From Cardiocondyla obscurior (Eukaryota > Arthropoda > Insecta > Hymenoptera > Formicidae), in contig NC_091876.1 of the NCBI RefSeq assembly GCF_019399895.1, positions 992,001 through 1,056,000 on the forward strand: a stretch of 64,000 bases of DNA. Reading direction: 5' to 3'. Position 1 is the first letter of the stretch; each line of letters opens with the position of its first letter. The position numbers were made by a program, and so were the translations under genes. The notes below the pieces were generated by a model. It was not told where the DNA came from. It worked only from the letters and a program-made list of their open reading frames with translations, and ran no database searches. Positions 39,301-48,660 of the stretch are shown here, in pieces.

Positions 39301-39585
39301 TTATGTACAAATTATAACTAATTATAAAATATAATGGTTATGGTCGTTTTAAACCTATGTATACTGCGTTTTACTACATGTATACGATGTTTGACGAGTT
39401 TTTAATACATTTTTTAATGGTACTCATAAGTAACACTAGATAAAAAAAACAAAATTTGTACATATAATTGTATTTTGATTATACATATAAAAATTATTTA
39501 AAAACTTTCGTCTAGAAGTCGATGTATATCAATGTATATCAACGTATACAATATGTATACCGGTCCCGTTATGTACCGAACGACA

Positions 39586-39589
<4 letters not shown>
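33348..39589. mobile_element. Fold-back array of alternately inverted ~462-bp monomers
   Basis: Two dyad types alternate. The type-1 loop ('cagtttataagtttt' or a close variant) is at 34,002, 34,926, 35,851, 37,154, 38,081 and 39,007; the type-2 loop ('cagtttataaattaaat') is at 34,472, 35,397, 36,321, 37,624 and 38,551. Spacings alternate 470 and about 454 bp. Each interval is the reverse complement of its neighbour, so the region is a run of head-to-head and tail-to-tail monomers. The outer ends are themselves inverted ('tttgtcgttYggta') and sit in (TA)n. A large-fold-back DNA transposon or inverted satellite fits; no transposase is seen. Confidence 0.75.
36668..37037. mobile_element. 370-bp Tc1/mariner-type MITE inserted in the fold-back array
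   Basis: Perfect inverted ends ('cagtggctcacgaaagtcta' and its complement) flanked by TA (36,666-36,667 and 37,038-37,039). Neighbouring array units show the empty site 'gcaactacgtgctc'. Arithmetic agrees: the local dyad spacing is 833 bp, and subtracting 372 bp of insertion and a 7-bp local duplication gives the standard 454. Confidence 0.95.

Positions 39590-39644
<55 letters not shown>
39590..39644. repeat. (TA)n microsatellite
   Basis: About 55 bp of AT dinucleotides between the fold-back array and the 3' LTR remnant of retroelement 1. Confidence 0.95.
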
Positions 39645-39646
<2 letters not shown>

Positions 39647-39897
39647 AAAAATTATATTCTACTGTAATCAAGTTCTTTTAAATTGACATTATGCGTAAAT
39701 ATTTTAGGATGTCGCTGTATGTTCCGTTTTATCATTAACATATTGGTTATTATTCTTAAAGTCTATCATAGATTATTTCTTACATCGTCTATCCAAAAGA
39801 CCAGGTTGAGAATCCTCACTTTTATGCTATTGGTCGAATCGATTTTACTAGGATCTAGGAACTTTATTTAGTGGAAATTTTAATTTCTGACGTCACA
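39645..39897 (-). mobile_element. 3' LTR remnant of retroelement 1
   Basis: Directly after the polypurine tract the minus strand reads TGTGACGTCAG, complementary in design to the GACGTTACA end of the 5' LTR at 50,189. Only about 250 bp remain before the (TA)n tract. I could not match its body to the 5' LTR region, so it is truncated or rearranged. Confidence 0.5.
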
Positions 39898-39898
39898 A

Positions 39899-39909
39899 CC
39901 CCCCCCTTA
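39899..39909 (-). other. Polypurine tract of retroelement 1
   Basis: The minus strand shows AAGGGGGGGGG immediately before the 3' LTR start TGTGACGTC. This is the expected primer site for plus-strand synthesis and fixes the LTR boundary. Confidence 0.7.
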
Positions 39910-39922
39910 ATTAAGAACGAAT

Positions 39923-41961
39923 TTACGATGTTTTCGGAGTAATTCGTTCATTTAAATCGATTTGGTTTAAACGTTCCCTCAGGTCTGTGTAAACAATAGG
40001 TGTAGTGTTTGTGCCTACACTTTGACTTCTATTTTCGGTGTTTAAAGATTCTGGTACTTCGGGAAAATTGCGGTTAGGCTGTACAGTTATGGGGAGTGGC
40101 GAGTGTACATCGTCTACCTCGTGCTCAGGTGTGTTTGGCTTGGGTTTTGGTGGTGCTCGTGCAAAGTGGAGTAGTAAATTGGTGAGTGAACTCCAGATAG
40201 CTCCAAGAACGTAGAGGCTGCATCCATACGCTGAGTGAAGAGCATACCCATGGATCAGAGTGTCGATGGCGAGCTTGATGAGGCGGACAATGATCATTAT
40301 TCCGAATATTCCTGCGGTTGCAGATCCAAAAGTGAGAAAGTTGCCCCAGATGCGGGCAGTTGTATTATCGGCTATCTTCTTTAGTGATGCTTCATCGAGG
40401 AGGTGGTACAATGATACTGATTCACCATCAATATTTTGACCAGTCATTCCACGTGCCATAGAGTTAAGAAGCGTAGGCTTCTCGGCGGGAAACATGATGT
40501 GATTGCGAAGCTTGTCGATGTCAACTTGGGAGTATATTCCACTAGTTGCTAATGATCCAGGCGTGAGATACTTCCAAGTAAGGGAAGTCATAGGTTGTAA
40601 TTGTTGAAGTGTTGTTTCACGCACATGTGCCTCTGGAGTAAATTGTACCCAAGTGTCTTCTATGAAGTACAAGGTAGGTAATTCATAACTGCATTCTCGT
40701 ACGGTACTGCTTTTAACTAATATTCTTGATTTTGGAGTTAGGAAATATGAATTATTCCTTATGGTTACAGGAAGTTCAAGATGACATTCCTTGACTCGTC
40801 GAATAGTGGTGATTACTGGGATGCACTTTATCACATGGATAGCTTCTCCAGCACTTACTGCCATATATCCAGGTCCTTTCATCAAGCGATATCAAATTCA
40901 TCTGGTTGTAAGAAAGCAAAAGAGAGTGTATTTTTGATTACCTCTCTCTCTAATTCACATCGATGCTGCATAACGTTGTGGTAAAGAGATGTCATCTGTT
41001 GTTTAATATGTTTTTCCACATAGACAAATTTAGAATTAACATAAGTAAATATGTCTAAATTTCCTACATGAATTGATCCTCGATGGGTAAAAGTGTTACC
41101 CTTCACAGTTTCCAATATGAACAATTTTGGATGTTCTGTGTTATGCAGAGTGTATCCGCATAATGACTGTTGGTGGGCAGCTGTCAAGGCAAAGGTGAGA
41201 TCTTGAGTCACCAGAGAATAAACCGTGGCATATGTAGAGTCCTCGGCTTGGCTGATTAATTTGGTTGCTAGCCCTTCATATAATACATCATACTGGTGGA
41301 AGTTACAAGAAGAAGTAGGCATAGGCTTCCAGAATGTGTGCCCATCCTCAGAGTCAACGCAAGTTCCTCTGGTTAAGTCACATACAGTACCGGATTTTAA
41401 CATGATTTTACCTGAGTTTAAATTTAAAAGTACATACGCTGTTTTCAGAGTGATTTGAATTAAAGCGTCGACAATAACATTATTCCAGGTGCCGTAGGGA
41501 TCAGAATATTGAGTTCCTTCGCATCGACCGTCATATCCGACTGTACCAGCAAGCATGAAACTGTGCGTGTTAGTGGAATTCGGTTTTAACCCATTGATTT
41601 CTCCACCAGTTCCCAAAGAAAAAATGCTATCTTGTATAGCACGTGAGCATTTTGATGGAGAAATTTCTAAGAAGTATTCCATTCTCCCATTACTTACTGC
41701 AGAAATATGCGAATGCATGCCGCAATACTGAACCGTTCTAAATAACTCAATTTTGCATTGATAAATTTCTGCATAATTATATTCGGAGAGTTGAAAAAGT
41801 TGGACATAAACGTGGGATGAATTAGGTTTTTGGTATCCTAGATCGCATTCGCTAGTTCCCAATAATGATACGGTGGTAATGTTCAGGTGTTGTCCACCAC
41901 AGTCATAACCGATTAGTCCGTACACACATTGGAGTGAGGAGACCAGAATAATTAACAGCAT
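39923..41961 (-). pseudogene. env: Envelope glycoprotein of retroelement 1, frameshifted
   Basis: Two overlapping frames (359 and 320 codons) make up one envelope gene, split by a frameshift near 40,883 between a 'QPDEFDIA' and an 'MKGPGYMAV' segment that are contiguous in the homologue at 55,813. The N-terminus has a signal-peptide-like stretch and then 'LIGYDCGG', followed by a cysteine-rich ectodomain ('CGMHSHIS', 'YSDPYGTWNN', 'CGYTL', 'IFTYVNSKFVYVEKHI'). The C-terminal part has the 'MFPAEKPTLLNS' and 'LLDEASLKKI' helices, then hydrophobic segments and a cytoplasmic tail. About half identical by eye to the element 2 protein. The family resembles glycoproteins of chuvirus-like negative-strand RNA viruses captured by insect retroelements; that link is from memory and unverified. 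Confidence 0.8.
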
Positions 41962-41964
41962 ATT

Positions 41965-41966
41965 CT
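41965..41966 (-). promoter_or_regulatory. Splice acceptor just before env ATG
   Basis: The minus strand reads 'ttacttttttatag' directly before 'aatATG' of env. A pyrimidine-rich tract ending in AG three bases from the start implies a spliced env mRNA, as in other envelope-bearing Gypsy elements. Confidence 0.55.
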
Positions 41967-42116
41967 ATAAAAAAGTAATGTATTCCATATGTATATATGT
42001 TAGTATATATGTATATATATATATGTATTACAAAAAAAACACTAAGTTTAATTCTAGCATACAAGTTACAGCACACACATTTTTTATTATTTTTGTTGTT
42101 TTGTTCTTTTTTTATC

Positions 42117-42121
<5 letters not shown>

Positions 42122-42168
<47 letters not shown>
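42122..42168. repeat. (TA)n microsatellite
   Basis: AT dinucleotide tract in the 281-bp gap between accessory ORF5 and env of retroelement 1. Confidence 0.9.
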
Positions 42169-42170
<2 letters not shown>

Positions 42171-42242
42171 TTGGTGATTATATAACATTAATATCTAAAG
42201 TCGCTATAAAACTTATATTACTAATTAATCATATATTTCCCT

Positions 42243-42677
42243 TTATAGGTCGGAGAAGATTACAAGATTTGACGCTTTCTTTTCAACGTGATCATACTCG
42301 ATTTCGAGCAATTCTTCCGGGTTAAACCCGTCTAACCTAAGCGCGGAAATTATTCTAAAATAAGCCCTATAACATTGTACGCAATCTATTTTACTTTTAG
42401 TGGCGAACGTAGGTTCGTTACAGTAGTTACATTGTAAGCGCAAAATATCTCCATAACTACCGTTTGGAGGGTCGTTAGGAGATAATGAGAGAGAGAGTCC
42501 GTGGTAATAGCACGATTGCATGTAAGGGCCGGTGAGCTCGTCGTCTTCGCACACTGCGCATATGCTCATTTCCTTGTCCTGTGCGCCAGTTATGATAAGA
42601 CAACGAGCTCTCATAATTGTACCGAACACCTTCACTACTGGGTGGGGGCGGTATGTGTACGGCCTATTCGGGCACAT
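42243..42677 (-). CDS. Accessory ORF5, B-type zinc-ribbon-like protein
   Basis: 144 codons from ATG, intact. Begins MCPN, as ORF3 does, with a Tyr/Pro/Arg-rich start, C26, then CX2C at 40/43, H59, and the core CX2C-X12-CX2C at 83/86 and 99/102. It then reads 'YFRIISALRLDGFNPEEL', matching ORF3's 'YFNITICIRQHGYNPRNI'. Six paired cysteines suggest two or three zinc sites. It starts 1 bp after the ORF4 stop, so ORF4 and ORF5 are probably translated from one message by re-initiation. No match to a named family recognised. Function unknown; a small regulatory or host-factor-binding protein is inference from its position between pol and env. Confidence 0.7.
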   Translation of the reverse strand: MCPNRPYTYRPHPVVKVFGTIMRARCLIITGAQDKEMSICAVCEDDELTGPYMQSCYYHGLSLSLSPNDPPNGSYGDILRLQCNYCNEPTFATKSKIDCVQCYRAYFRIISALRLDGFNPEELLEIEYDHVEKKASNLVIFSDL

Positions 42678-42678
42678 T

Positions 42679-43056
42679 TTATGTATGGCACAACCTTACA
42701 AAAAACATAGTTCGGTGTTCGAAGGCGAATTCTAGCGATCCTACGTCTACTCTATTTTCTTCCATCTCTTTGTGTAATTCGCGATATATGTTTAAGCAAG
42801 CTAAGCATTCGTTCGCTGAGACCAGAGATGAAATGGAGCAGTTACATTTGCAGCATCGTCTAGTATTCATTTGGCCCTTAACAAGCAGATGGCTGACTTT
42901 ATTAGCGAATCTTTCGCCGGTAATAATAGTTTGCCTACGATGTTGTATGTAGCAAGGGGCGCATAATACTAATGCTGAATCGCCCTCGGAAAATCCGAAT
43001 GTATATACGCAGTCTAAGCCGTACCGATCGGCATGCTCGCGCTGACAAAAGGACAT
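42679..43056 (-). CDS. Accessory ORF4, A-type zinc-ribbon-like protein
   Basis: 125 codons from ATG, intact. C16, CX2C at 32/35, H56, then the core CX2C-X12-CX2C at 68/71 and 84/87. It is clearly a paralogue of ORF2: 'LCAPCYIQHRR' against 'ICMQCYMCLQRR', 'VSHLLVKGQM' against 'ISHVILKGRA', and 'VDVGSLEFAFEHRT' against 'MTIAEVEFAYEHKT'. It is preceded by a 324-bp gap containing an acceptor-like 'tatttgctttacag' at 43,267-43,268 and is followed 1 bp later by ORF5. ORF2-ORF3 and ORF4-ORF5 look like a duplicated two-gene module. Function unknown. Confidence 0.7.
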   Translation of the reverse strand: MSFCQREHADRYGLDCVYTFGFSEGDSALVLCAPCYIQHRRQTIITGERFANKVSHLLVKGQMNTRRCCKCNCSISSLVSANECLACLNIYRELHKEMEENRVDVGSLEFAFEHRTMFFVRLCHT

Positions 43057-43380
43057 TGTAAATTTTGTAGAATAGTAATTTAAGTTATGATGTTTTTGTG
43101 AATATAATATTGTATAATATGTATATATGTAAATAAAGCGTAAATGTAAATAAGAATGAATTTCTTAAAGCAAGGATGAGGTAGTGTGAGTAGTTCTTGA
43201 TATTTAGTAGAAGCAGTGAGGTCCTTATGTTTGTTCTGATCAGCCGTGGATGTCCGTGTATTGGACCTGTAAAGCAAATAGGATCGATGAAATTACTCAT
43301 AGTGAACTGGTAGAGGAAGTATTAAGCGTCTATTTGTTAAGATGAAATGAGTGCGTATGTCTGCATCATGCAATTTTATG

Positions 43381-43809
43381 TTACTCCGTTTCATAACATC
43401 GGAGTTCGAGAACTTCTTGAGTATAGTGACAGTATAAAAGTTCAGAAATGTTTCTCGGGTTATATCCATGCTGTCTTATACATATAGTTATATTAAAATA
43501 AGAAGAAGTGCATTCAGAACATTCAATAGCGGGTATTGTTACATAAGCAGGATTTCCACAGGAGCTACAATGTAGTTGTGTATTATTTCTACCAAGGAAA
43601 TCGTCTCTTGTAGCTGAATTTAACAAGACCATTCCATGGTATTCAATAATATCAGTGTCAAGAACATTGCATAATCTACATAGGCTTGAACTTTCTTTAA
43701 AGTTTCCCAAAATTTTAAGGCAGTTAGCTCTAAGAAGAGAGCTATAGTCCCGTAACATTGGAGCTGGTTGATACCGGTACTGGGACTGGGGCTGATTGTT
43801 GGGACACAT
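43381..43809 (-). CDS. Accessory ORF3, B-type zinc-ribbon-like protein
   Basis: 142 codons from ATG, intact. MCPN start, Gln/Tyr/Pro-rich N-terminus, C30, CX2C at 44/47, H58 in a 'YHG' motif shared with ORF5, then the core CX2C-X12-CX2C at 81/84 and 97/100. The tail is 'HGYNPRNISELLYCHY'. It lies 10 bp after the ORF2 stop. A zinc-binding fold is inferred from cysteine spacing only; it does not match the CCHC knuckle of Gag or an obvious RING finger. Confidence 0.7.
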   Translation of the reverse strand: MCPNNQPQSQYRYQPAPMLRDYSSLLRANCLKILGNFKESSSLCRLCNVLDTDIIEYHGMVLLNSATRDDFLGRNNTQLHCSSCGNPAYVTIPAIECSECTSSYFNITICIRQHGYNPRNISELLYCHYTQEVLELRCYETE

Positions 43810-43819
43810 TTCGAAGGGA

Positions 43820-44197
43820 TTAGAACATTAACATTTTATTGGTCTTATGCTCATACGCGAATTCTACTTCAGCTATAGTCATTCCATTTCGAGAAATTTC
43901 TTGCATGAGAGAAATATATTTAGTTAAACAAGTTGTGCATTGGCTAGCTTTACTCTTTATAAATAATCTCCGGTGACACTGGGAGCAACGTCCGTGTTCT
44001 GCTCGTCCTTTAAGAATTACGTGGCTAATCATAACTTTAAATCTTAGATTATAGAACGCGAAGCGTCTTTGTAGACACATGTAACATTGCATACATATGA
44101 TTTCTCCGCGATTAATGTCTAAGATTCCGGAAGTAAATATACATCGCATATTATATAGTTCTGCGTGTTCTGGTGGAGTTAACATGCGCCTGTTCAT
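43820..44197 (-). CDS. Accessory ORF2, A-type zinc-ribbon-like protein
   Basis: 125 codons from ATG, intact. C19, CX2C at 35/38, H59, then the core CX2C-X12-CX2C at 71/74 and 87/90, followed by a helix-like segment and 'VEFAYEHKT'. Rich in Arg/Lys, with predicted positive charge, so nucleic-acid binding is possible. The stop is 10 bp before the ORF3 start and the ATG is 23 bp after the ORF1 stop. Paralogue of ORF4. No known family recognised. Confidence 0.7.
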   Translation of the reverse strand: MNRRMLTPPEHAELYNMRCIFTSGILDINRGEIICMQCYMCLQRRFAFYNLRFKVMISHVILKGRAEHGRCSQCHRRLFIKSKASQCTTCLTKYISLMQEISRNGMTIAEVEFAYEHKTNKMLMF

Positions 44198-44220
44198 TCT
44201 TACATTTACTCTTCGTTTGC

Positions 44221-44592
44221 TTAGTAAATTCTGACGCGTTCTAATCCTTCAGTTGTAGTATTAATAACATACGTAATGCGCGCTTTACAAATTTGTACTC
44301 GTTGAAGAAGAGATATGAGTTTTGCATATCGTGACATACACAAGCTGCAATGTTCGGCGAATATTTTCTTTACTAACGGTTGTTTACAACTTTTACATTC
44401 AATAAAACGCGTAGGGTGGTTGGTTAAGTAATGCTCGATCGAAATGGAATGATTGGCTGTATCGTTAAATAAATTGCTGAAACACGTCATGCAATATTGA
44501 TCGCCATTAGAGTTTTTAATTCGGATTGATTTGACGCAATAGTCGGGGCAGGTTGGCCCGGTAGGATAATCGTTCAAAATGATTCCTGGCAT
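44221..44592 (-). CDS. Accessory ORF1, zinc-ribbon-like protein
   Basis: 123 codons from ATG, intact, first of five in the run and about 150 bp after the integrase stop. CX3C at 15/19, CX2C at 34/37, H54/H59, then the shared core CX2C-X12-CX2C at 66/69 and 82/85. It is closer to the A type (ORF2, ORF4) but diverged, including 'YCMTCFSNLF' and a tail without the 'EFAYEH' motif. It is the only one without a B-type partner. Function unknown. Confidence 0.68.
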   Translation of the reverse strand: MPGIILNDYPTGPTCPDYCVKSIRIKNSNGDQYCMTCFSNLFNDTANHSISIEHYLTNHPTRFIECKSCKQPLVKKIFAEHCSLCMSRYAKLISLLQRVQICKARITYVINTTTEGLERVRIY

Positions 44593-44741
44593 TTATTATA
44601 TTATTATAATTATCCCGCAAAGAGAGTTTTCAGGAGACGGCCTTCAGCTGTCGAAGAAATGTAAAAACGCGTTTAGTCTTCTTTTATATGCCGGAATTAC
44701 GTCTTTTAGAATGATCCTGTAAGCGAAACAAATTTATTAGA

Positions 44742-47700
44742 TCAGCCAGCGTCGAGATGGGCTATTTTCAATTTATCCGTGTGGACCACACGGGGTTTTC
44801 CTTTAAATGAAATTTTTACATTATTATTTGGAAGGATTTCAAGGATTTGATAGGGGCCGGTATATTGGTCACAAAATTTTTCTTTGAGTGGTTCCTTCAT
44901 TAGAAATACCATGTCGTTGACATTAAATGTTCGCGGATTATTTTGTCTGTCGTAATAATATTTACTCCGTTCTTTAGATTGAATTAAATTTTTTCTGGCT
45001 TCTTCTTGAGTGTCATATAATTGATTAAACAAATCTGTAATATATTGATGGTAAGTTCTGTACGGTTCTTCTTCTATAACGTGGTGCGAGCGAGGAATTC
45101 GCGCCACCCTTCCGAACACTAATTCGTAAGGAGAATATTGAATACTCTCGTGTACGCTAGTGTTATAAGAGAACATGGCCATTGCTAAATGATCGTCCCA
45201 CTCATTATTTTTATTTACTTGTAATTTGAGGTATTCGATGAGTACATGGTGAGATCGTTCGAGAGACCCGTTAGACTGGGGGTGGTAGGCAGTGGTTTTA
45301 AGATGTTTGATGTGAAATTTCTTCATAATATTTTTCATGAGTGATGAAAGAAAATTAGTGCCCTGATCGGTTAAGATTACCCTGGGGGTTCCGTAAATGC
45401 AAATAAAATTTTTGGTGAATGCTTCGGCGATGGCAGGCGAACTAGCTTCGCTTAAGGGTACTGCTACTGAATATTTAGTGAGTAAGTCTTGCATCGTGAG
45501 TATGTACGAATTTCCGTATCGTGACAATGGGAGAGGCCCTACTATGTCTAAAGAAATTTTATCAAAAGCGGCTCCAGGTGTATCTGTTATCACCATTGGT
45601 TACTTGGTTTTAACTCTTACTAATTTCCCGTAACTGACATTTTCTGCATTTCCAAATGAAGTCTTGAATATCTTGTTTCATTGTGTTCCAGAAAAAGTTG
45701 GGTCGAAGGCGATTATAAGTTTTAGTAACTCCTTTATGACCGCTTAACGCAGAGGTATGACCTTCTTCGATCAGAGTTTCCCTCTCTGGTCCCTTTGGAA
45801 CGCGTACAAGATCTTTGCAGATTATTATGGTAAGAGAAAATTCGTAAAGGTATTGCTTTAATTTTTTTCGCGACATAGCCCCACGGTATTTCATCGAAGT
45901 AATTAGTTTTCCGTACTCTTAATGTAGTCAAATTTAGTTCTTTTACGACGTCCACTAACGATTGAAAACAATCCTTAATATTTTCGGTTTCTACCGGAGT
46001 TCGATCGTTTAATTTCACGGGTAGGGCGATTACAGATTTACTTCCTAGATTAGTTACTTTGGCTCGACCGTACATAATGTCTTCATATTGAGGGAGTAAT
46101 TCCGCGCGTTCTAGTTCTAGCGCTCCCTCATCAAATGCTCGTCCGTCAGAGCGTATAAAAATTAGTAAATTATCTCGTCGCTTAAGAAGATTATCTCGAC
46201 TGAAAGTGATATTAACTATAGAGTTATCTCTATTTCCGGGTATCGGAGGTATGTCTTCGGCGGCAGCAATACTATCGTCACTTTCTTTCTCACTAGCTAA
46301 GTAAGGGCTAAGGTATGCCTCTTCCTCAAAATCAGGGGGTTCTTCAGGGTTTGGTAATGTAGAAGGGATTCGTTCTGTAGGTAAGGTGGATATCATGGGA
46401 GGTTGTAAAGGAAGTTCAACTTCAGTTAAATCTCTCATTGTCTTACTACGAGACAGAGGTTTATTTACATCATAGTTGAGGGAGTCGGAAATTGGGTTGC
46501 AATTAAGAGTTTCTGAAGAGATTAGAGGTGGATTACGTGACAAGACATCGGCATTACAGTTTAGACTCCCCTTTTTGTATTGAATTTCGCATTCGTACTC
46601 CGCTAATTTTAAACACCATTTCCAAAGTCGCGAAGACGGATCTTTAATAGAATTTAGCCAAACTAATGGTTTATGATCGGTAATTATAGAAAATTTCCTC
46701 CCGTACAAGTAAAGACGAAAATGTTGTGTACAATAAACAATAGCAAGACATTCCTTCTCGATTGCAGAATAGTTTTGTTCAGCTTTATTGAGCACACGGG
46801 AAACGAAGGTAATAGGAAGGTCTTTCCCTATTTTTCCCTGGCTTAAAACTCCACCGATCGCGTATCCGGAAGCATCTGTTGTTAAAACGAACGGTTGCGT
46901 AAAATCTGGGTATTGTAATACTGGTTCTTTGCACAAGGCTTCGCGGAGCACATTAAATGCTTGATCGTGTATATTGACCCATAAAAATGGTTTGTCTTTC
47001 TTTAGTAAGTCCGTTAGAGGTTTAGCAATTTTAGAAAACTGAGGTATGAATCTGCGGTAATACCCAACTAGACCGAGGAATTGTTTGATATTTTTAGGAT
47101 TCCGCGGGACTGGAAATTTAGTAATTGCTTGTATTTTATTTGGATCTGGTCTAACTCCATCGGAACTAATAATATGACCGAGATATGCAACTTCTTTTCG
47201 CAAAAATTCGCATTTATCAGGTTGTAATTTAAGATGTGCTTCGCGTAACCGTTTTATTAATTGATTAAATTTTATATTATGTTCTTAAAGGGATCGGGCG
47301 TAAAGAACTATATCATCCATGTAAACGAAAAGTTTATTGCCCTGGAGACCGGAAAGTACGTTATCCATCAATTTTTGGAAGGTAGCGGGAGCGTTCTTTA
47401 GCCCGAATGGCATTCTTTTAAATTGGTAATGTCCGTAAGGAGTAGAGAAGGCAGTTTTGTGGGCATCATTGGAATCCATGGGAATCTGATGGAACCCTGA
47501 GGCTAAGTCTAAAACGGAGAAATATTTCGCGCTGCCTAACTGGTCGAGAATATCTGTGATATTCGGCAGAGGGTAAGCGTCTCCGATCGTTTTTTCATTA
47601 AGGTGCCGATAATCTATTACCATCCTCCATCTTTTATTACCGACCGAATCTGCCTTTTTAGGTACAATCCATACAGGTGAATTATAAGGGGAAGTAGATT

Positions 47701-48660
47701 GTTCAATAATACCGTCGGATATTAATGTTCGAAATTTCTATCCGGTATTGTTTCGTGAATTATCATCGGTAGTGGGTAATGTTTGGTAAAATTGGTATGT
47801 TAATTTTAATTCTTCGGAATTTAGATGATTTGTGTGAAGTAAATTAAAAGTGAGTTCCGCCCGGTCACGATTATTGCGAGTGTCTTTACCACGAACTTGA
47901 TTCTCGTTTTTTATATTATTAATATTGTAAATTTGTTCTGTTTCATTGATATCTGACGGGAGTGTGTAATTATCGGATTCAAAGGCGTAACAATTTTTTA
48001 TGTCGTTTATAAGCGAATCGCGAATACCGAGAACTTTAGATTTTGTTTCAAGATTATTAATTATTTCGTATTCTTGTAAAGTCACGAAAGGGACTTCTAA
48101 TAAATATTCTGTTTCAGTGGTATTAAAAATCGGTAAGTAAGCTTTTTCTCGTACATTTGTTACAATAGCGTTGCCAAGAAAAACACCGTCAATAGCATTC
48201 ATTAAAGGAACATAGCCCGTATCTAATTCTGGATTGGTAATAATTATGAAGAATGGGGTAACGCTACGCGGTTTTAAGTTTATATACTTTTTTTCGGAAA
48301 ATGGAATCGTCATATGATTATAATGGAGACATTTTTTTTTTAAATCAAGTGTTGCATTATTTAAAAATTTTATTCCTAGAATACCGTGTTGTGTGAAAGT
48401 TATATTGTCAGGAACTAAATAGAATTTTAATACTTGTCCGAGTAAAGGTATTTCGACGGATCCTAATGTAGTTACCAGTTCGGCGGAAATTCCTTGTAAA
48501 ATTAACGTATCATATTTGTTTACAGTGACACCTGAATCTACATATTTTTGTTTTATTAAATTAGCATCTGATCCCGAATCGAGCATGAAAATACAATTTT
48601 CGTTTAAACTAGAGGAGGATAATTGTATAATTGAGGTTTTGCTAGCTCTTATTCTTTCAT
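44742..48660 (-). pseudogene. pol: Pol polyprotein of retroelement 1 (PR-RT-RNase H-IN), disrupted
   Basis: Domain order on the minus strand: aspartic protease with MLDSGSD (48,586 on); reverse transcriptase with 'MPFGLKNAPATFQ' and 'FVYMDDIVLYA' (about 47,310); RNase H with 'TTDASGYAIGG' (about 46,870) and 'CNADVLSRNP'; a conserved alpha/beta-looking segment 'RRDNLLIFIRSDGRAF...IPWGYV' (about 46,170-45,900); integrase zinc motif 'HTSALSGHKG...CRKCQ' (45,760-45,630); core 'FDKISLDIVGPL', 'LTDQGTNF', 'HPQSNGSLERSHH' (45,560-45,260). In-frame stops at 47,738 and 47,285, a small deletion before RT, and frame changes near 45,850 and 45,630 followed by a stop near 45,600. Homologous to the open pol at 57,848-62,599. 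Confidence 0.85.

Noticed and set aside
44742..44985. Looking for a chromodomain at the integrase C-terminus
   Set aside because: The tail follows the short 'GPYQILEI...VHTDKLKIAH' pattern usual for Gypsy integrases without a chromodomain.
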